DNA of 64,000 nucleotides from NCBI GenBank assembly GCA_030248215.1, contig JASANG010002156.1:124001-188000 (forward strand). Direction: 5' to 3'. Below, in pieces: positions 14,101-24,000 of the stretch. The notes beneath the pieces were generated by a model. It ran no database searches. It had not been told where the DNA came from and worked only from the letters and a program-made list of their open reading frames with translations. Each line of letters begins with the position of its first letter. Position 1 is the first letter of the stretch. Source of the stretch: Enoplolaimus lenunculus (taxonomy: Eukaryota > Nematoda > Enoplea > Enoplida > Thoracostomopsidae). The position numbers and the translations under genes are program-made.

Positions 14101-17100
14101 AGAAGGGTTTCTTTCTAGACACGGTTTCAGTTTCCAATACCACACATTCTTCGAAGTTTGTATGAAAAGTAGCCCTAAGGAAACGTGGCGTAGGCTAATT
14201 TAACATTTTGCGTGTATTGTGCAGACCGCATTGCCATATCTTGACGACGCAATGATCAATCGTGCTGTGTCTGCATACCCAGAATACTTTAACAACGGTG
14301 TGATGTGCTCGGGCAAACCGGTCGCCAGCAATCTCTCATTTAACCATTCGCAATCTCAATCAGGTATTACGAGTGCTAAACCTGTTACTATGATGCCAGT
14401 TGCTCAGCCGTTACACTGGAAAGATCGTTATGCTACAGGTCCGTTTGAAGAGCCACTAGGCATATCGCAGTTGGCAGAAAAATTGGGACGCCCGGCGTCG
14501 TCTGGCAGCTATACCTTGGCCCTCGCGTCGGGTGGTGTGTCTCAGGTAATAATTCATTGTACTGTTCATGGGCGTTGCCGCTAAATGTCGAATTAAAATG
14601 TACCTCTTTTGAGACTTGTCCCTGGGTATTTAAGAGCTTTGTCAATTGGTAGCACAGGAAACTTCTACTCTTCGAAGCATTTACAGAAAATGACGTATTT
14701 TCCAAAATTCTGATTACGTTCATAGCTACTGTATAATCATTTTCCTCATACGATCTGTTTAATTATTTTATAAGTCCGAAAGGTGTTTATTCTTTAGTGA
14801 TTGCTTTTTCGGCTATTTTGATAGGTGTTTTCGAAAATTTTTCACTTCACAAAAGGCATTGCCGAAATAGCTATGTGGTGCTTGGTTATTGTTGTGTTTC
14901 ACTTGTTTTTAAAATATTGATTACGTGGACGATCTGAACTCAAAATTCAGAATATTATAGGCTGTTCCATTGGAGCGGAGGCCTTTGCAACGCAGCTGGC
15001 AACGCTGGCAATGTCATATTTTGGTGCGTGCAGCAAACAAAAGGCCTGTTCGTCCGGACCCGATTCAGGTAAACAGATTGTGGGAAACGGATGGGTTATA
15101 TTTGATTGAGATATGAAATTATTGCCATATAGTGTGGAACGATACTGTAAAATACCGATATTTGGATTCGCATACCGCTCTACAAAGTATCGTAGAAGCA
15201 GTTGCATTCACCACAGCCGAAAAGAAGATATTAGTTCACTAGGTGCTCTATTTAGCCTGCGTGTGAGCAGCTCTATACTCAATATACGCAACCGCACCAT
15301 GATAACAGTATGTAGTTTTGTTACTCAATTATTCAGCTCAATTCGTGAAAAAATATGTTAGAATTAAACGTATCAGCATCGGTATGCTTCAGAAATACCG
15401 ATACTCGCCGTATTGGTAATATCTTGGTTAATTCTTGATAGATGCTAGAGTTCGGCCTATATCTTAACCGCTGTTTGCAAACTTACGCTAAGCATCAACT
15501 TTGGAGCACTTATATAATTTATACAACTGCTTTATGGCGACGTAGGAGCAAAATTCATAAACGCAGTTTGTGTGCCTTGTATTTCAGGCACTCATTGATG
15601 CAAATATGTGTGTTAAAACCGTTGCCGCTGATGTTCGAAAGTGTGAGCTTTGTAGATCAATTGGTGACGGGCCTACCGAAGGCTCTGGCAGGTTGGTCCA
15701 GGAAAAGGTTGTGATGCCTTTCGATTGCGATTTTAATCAATATAAACCAAGTCTAAATTATGGTTATTTGTGGATGACGTATTATTTCAGTCAAAAGAAT
15801 CCATATTTAGTAAGGTTGCTGCGGAAGTCCGCACCCGTATTTATTTTGCCGAAGTTTTCACTAACTTTGAGTTAGAAAATTGAAACTATTAGCCTTTTCT
15901 CATATGAATACTTTCAGTTTGATCTCAGACGTTATTTCAAGCTAGGATCCAAACCCCAGTCTCACAGAAGGAAGTCTGTGCCATCCCCACTTAGGTATTT
16001 TGGTTTGTCCCTCGAGGCTGAGGTTTCTCTGTCGTCTTGTAAAGCTTTTATACTGCATTATACACGTTAGAATTGTTAGACACTGGCACGTATGTATTGC
16101 TTCTATGCCATTTGTATTAGGGTGGCATTGAATCCATTGGTAATCTGTCGAATTCGAACCTTGCATTTTGCAAATTTCCGACATATCGATAATATTTCTT
16201 TCTGAATACCAACATAGGACATTGCTTTCCGACCTGCAAAACTAATACCATTTATAATTTCCGCAGATCTACTTTTTCCGCACACCTTAAACGAAAATAT
16301 TGATTTACATAACAAGTTATTTTAAATTTTTATTGTTTAAAAATGTAAGCATATTGTCGAACATTGTTGAATTCGGTTTTCCCAACACAACCCAAACCGC
16401 CAATTTTTGCCGAATCTGAACTTTGGTTACAAACCTGATTTGTGTTTAAGAGCTCATAGTGCACTCAATGAGAAAAAAGGTTAATGTACGTCATACGATG
16501 AGTTTAACCCCGAATCTATTTCGAGGATGCAGGATATGGACCCAGTTACGATATACTTCACGCCGTTTTCCTCGCCTACTCCCGCACAAACGACCTGTTT
16601 AGTTAAATTTATTGTTATTGTGAACTCTGGTTTCACTAGCGACGAGATCAAAGGTTTATGTGATGAAGATATGTTAGAATACAAGACTAAATGGTTTTAA
16701 CGCCACAAAATTGCTATTTGAAAAATTCTTTATTCAGAATGTTTGCTAAAGCTAATTTTTTATACTATTGCAAAAAACGAATACTACACTAACTTTTCTC
16801 TTATTTATGTGTAAGGACCTGAAAACCCTGGGCTTAAATTGAAACTGCATGCAGTGACAGTACGTTTTCAAGACTAAGGCACGGCCTTAGTTAAGTATAG
16901 GAGCTTACTCACTGGTAAACAGGGAAAAATGGATAGTGTATCTATTGCGACCAAAAGTTGGTTGATTTTCAATTACCACGCGGTTAAACTTGGTCTCCTA
17001 AAACTCGTGGAAAATGTGCGTCGTTCACATAGCTAATCAGTTACTTTTTCGAATTTTGACTCGTGTGCAAAGTTCAAAGTCTAAAAGTAGGATTATAGCT

Positions 17101-20100
17101 ATGCAGCCAATCATTTGCTCCGCTCAAAATACGAAAATCCAACGACACCTTACTACTTACTGCGACGAGAGTACGACTACAGTTTTCGTTTGAGTTTTTA
17201 CAATATTGATCAAGCAAAACTATGTAGGTGTAATGCACCTCAAGGTATTGGATTAAAAACAGCAGGCCCACGAATAAAATAATGAAGTCGTGTCACAATT
17301 GAAAACGTTGAAAAAATTGTTGCTTCCTGTGCTGTTTAATGTACAGTTTTGAATTTTTTTCTCACTTAATCTTCAAAATAGTTTGCTTATGTGTCGCGAT
17401 GACAAATATTTCTGTTGTAGAAATTGCATACTTCTAATTGGAAAATTTCAGGCTTGACAAATTGTTTCTGCATAATTCTAACAATTTCCGCAAAGAAACG
17501 TTAGACAGTATTAAAGCTTACAAAGCAGCAGCTGCGGAATAGGCTCAATAATATTCGTTGATTTTTGAATGTGGATAAAAATTTTTTTTGCGTTTTTGTC
17601 AAACAAATTTGAAAACTTGAAACGAGAATTTGAAAAATATCCGCATCTGTGAATGAAAAGCTTAAACACAGGCCTGCAAATCTTGAAAATTTTCGAATCG
17701 TAACACCTGAGCACGGGAGGGCGATATTTTGAAAAAATGGATTCATTGTGCTACCAGTGTTCATTCGCGTTTTTGGCTTAGTCAATACGTGGCATTTGTT
17801 GTAGGTAATAGTGGCTGAGTTTCTAAAACCTTACTTAAGCATTTACTTAAGTTTTGCTTAACTACTTACTTAAGTCATTTACTTAAGTAAATATTTAACT
17901 TTTTGGACGAAAACAAAGAACTGCAAAGTATGGACCAGTATTAACGCAAGGAAGTCAGAGATTAGCTTCATACTAAGGAGGTCCAATAAGCCTACAATCT
18001 CAATTGAACCAAGGATAGTATGCTGAAATTACTGTGCCATTTTTTATTAAATTTTGTGAGTGACTTAAACGTAGCAAATGCTCAAGTCAAGTATGAAGTT
18101 GTACTTGAGTAGGGTTTCAGAAGCCCGACCAATATCTTTTAACATTTTTCTAATTACTTAAACTGCGACCACATTTCATGATTGACGGCTAGTGTAATGA
18201 CAGACAGAATCCGCGCTAAGTACATAATTTTCTACACATTTACATCGTTGTCACTAAGATATGATCGACTTTTTTGTATAAGGTATACGAGTACTAAATT
18301 GGCAGCATTTCTTTTTGGTGCCAGACTTTTTATCCATTTGAGCTTAACCAGGCCTTTGTGCACTTTCCCCTCACGACGCTTAGTTTTAACGCTGATCTTT
18401 ATTCAAATTTAAATTATACTTGACTAACTCAAAATTGCAGGCTGCTACAACATGATGCTGACGAGTGGGTTCATGTTAATTGTGCCTTGTGGTCGGCTGA
18501 AGTACGCGAAACATCGCAAGGTGTCCTAAAGCATGTTGATCGTGCTCTACAGCGTGCATTGCATACAGACTGTTCTGTCTGCAGAACGCAAGGTGCAACT
18601 CTGCAGTGTATCCGCTCACCAGATTGCGATGCTAACTTTCATTTCCCGTGCGCAGTTGCAGTGGCGTGCACGTTTTTCAAGGATAAGGTAAGCAAGTAAA
18701 AGCGTAGGTAGTGGTGCAGCCGAGGGCAAAATTTGCAGAGTATTATTTGGCGTTGAAGCGCAATACGCTGGATGGTTCTGAAGTTACAATTCAGGATGAT
18801 ACGATGTACGAACGTTATCTCTATTGATGATAGTTAAGGGTTAGTGTTCCGTAATAAGATGGCGCTATGATTTTGAAGTCGCCGCCTGTAATCGTCCGTC
18901 ACTGCACTATATCGTACAGGAGGCGACGGACAGCGAAGTATAGCACCACCCTTAGCGGTTTGTAATGGTATTTAAATCAATTCAGAAAGTGTTAAAATTA
19001 GTCGTTTAATATCAGCTACTTTACATTGTAATTATTGGTGTGGTGAGATGGACATGGGCAGGGTATAATTTAAGTTAAATTACAACGAGGACAATAACAC
19101 AGACAGCCTCTTTAATAATATTTTATTGTGAGTTCCAAAATAGTGAAGCAAGTTATTGTTGAACAGGCATGTGGCGCTATCGAGGCTGTATATCTACTGT
19201 GAAAATTTTTCAGACAGTTGTGTGCCCTAATCATTACTCGTCTGTCACTGCAACAAATCAGTTGCGATCTCTTGCTGTTCTCCGCCGCGTTCACATTGAC
19301 CGTGATGAAAACCAGCAAATTGCTAAGTGAGTTTGAGGTGTAGTTTAATTTATTTGCCGTTCACAATAATTTTCGAGTGACTGCAACCGATTTTTACGTC
19401 AGTGTTCAATTTTAAAATTGTGCACTCGCTAACACCACCTTATCGCAATTTTCTTTAAATGTACTCTCGTTAATCCCGCCTTATCACAATTTTCTTTGTT
19501 AACCTCACCTTTACGCATGCGGAAAGGTAATGTTAACGAGTGTACAAATCGGTGACAGCCATTCTAGAAATTGTACTAACCGTCGCGTTAAAATGAAACT
19601 CAGTCGGTAATGTTTCAACTTCAGCAACCATAGGTTAACGTTGAAAAAATTGCAACCACATCATGAACGTACGGTAGCCCAACAGTCGATTTTCAAACTT
19701 CGGTTATTTCTAGTTGGATATAGGGCCTACATTATCAAATGCGCATGGCAACTATCACCGTTTGCAAGTTAGCGGTATGTTTTCAAACTGGCGAACTCTT
19801 GCTTTAGTTTACGAATCTCAAAATTTCCACAAATAGTAGGAAATGTCAAAATGCGAAAAAGGGTTTCATTCCGAATCTAACTGGTTCGAAAGCTATAAGT
19901 CGTATCACCAACGGGTGATTGATGATACATACCTGGATCTAGAAGATAGGTTTTGGTTGAGTATCGTGTAATCAAACATTATGTGATTGTATTCCCCTCC
20001 ATTTTTGGTTTGTTTTCTTCGTTAAGTGTTCACCGAAAAAGAAATTCGATTTATTTATGCGGTTATATATTATGTTTTCTAGACTGTTCGAAAAAGGAAC

Positions 20101-20980
20101 ACAGCAAACGTTACTGCTCAGGGTCGGGTCGCTTATTTTTCGCAATATCGGTCAATTGTTGCCGCATCAGTTGAAAACGTTTCATAATTATCATTTTGTG
20201 TATCCGGTTAGTTTAAAAATATTTTAAGAATAATTTTTTTCGGTATGCGGTCAATTTAAGAACAATATTTATGTTTATTGTATAGAGACATAACGTGAGA
20301 TATAATGGAGATATATTGTCTCAAAAAATTTCTGGACATTGGCATAAAATTTTGAATCGTGGAGGTTATTAGTTTTCGTGAGTGCCCTTCAGAAATTAAT
20401 CCTGGCTTGACCTATGTTATTATATCACTTTGTTTTGTCCGATTGGTTTAAAATTAACATGGAAATTTTGTTTATCCGGTTAATTTGTTAATTGGAAGAC
20501 GAATTAATGTAAAAGGTTGGTTTTCGTTTTTTTTGTTTTAGACATAGCTCTTTAACTTTGTATCTTGTAGGCCGTACATTTTTGTAAGCTGTACATATTC
20601 AAGGTAGACAAGAACTTTGTTTAATGTTTAGACAGTCGATTATTTTTGTGATCTTCGTGGGTTTTCAGGTCAATTTCTCAGTGACTCGATTCTATTGGTC
20701 ACCGTTTGAACGGCATCAACGCATTTCGTACGAATGCAGCGTCAGCGATTTTGAGTGCCAACCGCAATTCAATGTTGAGTACAAGACTCAGGATGGCCAG
20801 CATTACGTGCGCAATGCAGAAGATTCGGCTAAAGGTAATTAGTTTGATTTACTCTAGCCCAAAATTACTGGAGGTCTCAGGCTTTTCTGCGGGAAGTAGA
20901 CCTTAAACATTATGCTTTTAAAGCTGGCATCAATCAATTTTTGCAGCCAAAAGTGCAACTGGTTTGCTGGTGAAATTGCC

Positions 20981-21020
<40 letters not shown>

Positions 21021-21021
21021 A

Positions 21022-21084
<63 letters not shown>

Positions 21085-24000
21085 GTGTGTGTGTAAAGAA
21101 GCGGTCGTCCCTTCAATATGTAGCGGAGGTACCACACAACCCGGTCGTCGTCCCAGACCAGTATGCTGAGCGGCGGATCCGGACTGCCAAAGAGCTGGAT
21201 TCTGCTTGCAAGTGTTGCAGGATACTGTATAACATGCGTAGTGCTTTCATCCTGCTGGCGCCTGTGGTGACAGAGAGGATCGGAGCCATCTAAGAAGTTT
21301 GTAATTCTTTTTTACAGTTAATATTTGAACATCAGCCACTGTTTCAGATTTGCATACGCAATCTTACTCGTTTTTGTAACTCGGCCCACGTGCTGGTTGT
21401 TCGTAATAATTTTGGAATTTCACATAAAGTAACTAGCTGTTTGAACATCAAAAACTAGAAGGTGGTGGTTTCATTTGAAACTATACCCAGAAAGAATGAG
21501 TGGTGATCCCTGCCGAGGATTACTCGGACTACTTTGTATCACCGTTTGGTTAGTTGGTTGGTTGGTTCGTTGGTTTGTTGATTGGTTGGTTGTTTGTTTG
21601 TTTGTTTGTTTGTCTGTCTGTCTGTTTGTTTGTTTGCTTGTTTGTTTGTTTCTTTGCTTGCTTGGTTGGTTGGGTATTGTTTGTTTGTTTGTTTGTCTGT
21701 GTTTGTCTGTCTGTTTGTTTGTTTGTTAGACCGATATATTACAAAAGAAAAGTACGTGAGTGATTTGGGCATCAGCGTTTAAGTAAATATAATAGTGTTC
21801 AGCGTTTTAAGTAAATATAATATTGTTTATTTTCAGCATCATGGCATCATGTATTGGTTGCCATTGAAAAGTTGCGTCATGACAGGTCGCAAATCAAATT
21901 TTTTCCACAACTCATTACCGGCGAAGATCTGTTTGGATTCAGTGAACAGTGCATTCAGAAAATTATTGAATCGGTAAGGTTTAAGCTTTAAATGTTGATT
22001 ACGTTGGCTACTGTCTTCTTTGGTGAATTTCGGTAACCCTTTAAGTTTGATTAAATTGTTACTAATTTAGCTTTTTTACAATTGGGACCATTGCTTTAGA
22101 CACACTTAAGCTTTTCAATTTCAGTTTATATATCTTAATTTAATCCTTTAGAACTCGCTCTTATATGAACGATTTCATTGTGTATTCGGACAATGTTCAT
22201 TTAGTTGTATAACAGTATGCTAAGTATATTTTTAAGGTTAAGCCTCATAGACGAAGCATGGGCAAAAACTAAGTCTAAAGCCTAAGTGCATTCTGTTGCA
22301 CTACCGCAGGAATACGGGACTCCCCTGAAGGTAACACGGAAAGTGTGTTTTATAAAATAATAATATTATTTAAGTTGCCTGGTGTTGAATCGTTGACTAC
22401 GTATAATTTCAAATACGGACGCAATCCGCAGATGGAACTGCCTCAAGCAGTCAATCCAAGCGGTGCAGCGCGATGCGAACCTCGATTTCGAGCGATGACT
22501 AAATTGTACGTTTGGTCCGTGTACACTATATGGCCTCCATACTAAGAATAATAATCATAAGCTTAAGCCAAAAGCCCAAACCAGTTATATCTTAAAGCGA
22601 CTGCCGTAGCCAGGTGGGTTCAGACACCGTTTCAAGTTGCAACAAAATGAACCCCTGCGAAATTGTAGAACGTAGTTCAACCTTTCCGAAATCCTGGCTA
22701 CGCTCATGTCTTAAGCCAAAGCTTAAACCTAACTGTCCAGGTCTCTAGTAGGCCAGTATACTTGGCATGTTTGTTTCATGGAAAACGTTTGAAAAGGGTT
22801 CGGGTATTGAAAAACGTTGTGAAAAGGATTTAAAGAAAAACTTTATCGTATGAAACCCAATCAGTTTTTTATGTTGGCTTTGATTCTATGCAGGCTTGCA
22901 ACTGATTGCTGGTTGTTTCTAGTCGTTGATGCGCTATTTATAATTTTAATACTGGTACCATAAAACAGAGCCCTATTTTATCCACAAGATGTTATTTAAT
23001 TTAACAGAGCTGTTTAAGAAGATATCACAGTTAGTAGTGTTTGAAGTTATTGACTTTATTTCAATCAATCAGTATCTGGGCAGAAAAATTTGCAACTGGA
23101 GATAGGACTCTTAATTATTATATTGCTGATAATGGTATGTAGTTAAACATCACGCTTGATCCTATTTTTTTCTTCTAACAATGTTGCATCTGAATTTCTA
23201 GACCTCACACGTTACACGCGAGTAGTTGTAAATCGTCGTACTCGTTGTGGTCAGAGTTACTGCAAGAATTCAATTACGCCCAGCAATTCATGCCGTATAA
23301 CAAGTTGATGGTGTCTAAATGGTCACAGTATCGAAAGTGTCAAATGGAATGGCGTCAAAACGTCTACCTTGCAAGATCACATATTCAGGTAATGTTACTG
23401 TTGCAAAGGAATTATACTCTGCGTTGAATTATGCACATTTTCTAAATTGGACAAAACATTTACTGCGTGCGGGTGTGACGCTTCGAACTTTAAGAAATCT
23501 TAGGTTTACAACCAAATTCACAATATTTTGCAGTAAGAGTTGATGGAAAGGACAGAAATTAGTTTAAGTGTTCAAAATAGTGACATTTATATACCTCAAA
23601 TTATAACAAGTAATGCTAAATTAGCTTTATTAAGTTTTGGTTCCAAAGCTACAACACCTATTGGCGACTTGTGATAGATGCTACACATATTTTGAAAATA
23701 CGTGCAGTAGTGTCAAAACAGGCGTGGAAGTACTGCAATATTGATTTCGCAGACGTTTGTTTTTGCAGGGACTCGGCTTGTTCGCAAAACGTGACATCGA
23801 TATGCACCAAATGATTATTGAATATATCGGGCAGACGATTCGAAATGAGGTAAATCGAAAAGTAGGCCCAAAATGACCGTTAACCATCCGAAAGTATGAT
23901 AGTTGGTCGCCCATTTTTTAATTCAAGTAAAATCGCAATTGTTGGTACGATACATTATACGGTCTTCGAAAGATAGGTTTACGCTGGAAATCGAACATTG

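Noticed and set aside
14951-14960. Upstream acceptor for the KMT2C/D exon starting 14961
   Set aside because: It puts the exon in a frame that does not join the next exon; the 14961 acceptor gives phase 0 on both sides and family-like text.
20912-21169. Cys-rich and Val-rich frame at the TTG run
   Set aside because: It is pure microsatellite in an intron, with exons joining in phase across it.
21475-21782. Long Val/Cys/Leu-rich or Thr/Asn/Gln-rich frames
   Set aside because: They come from the tetranucleotide microsatellite; there are no splice sites or domain.
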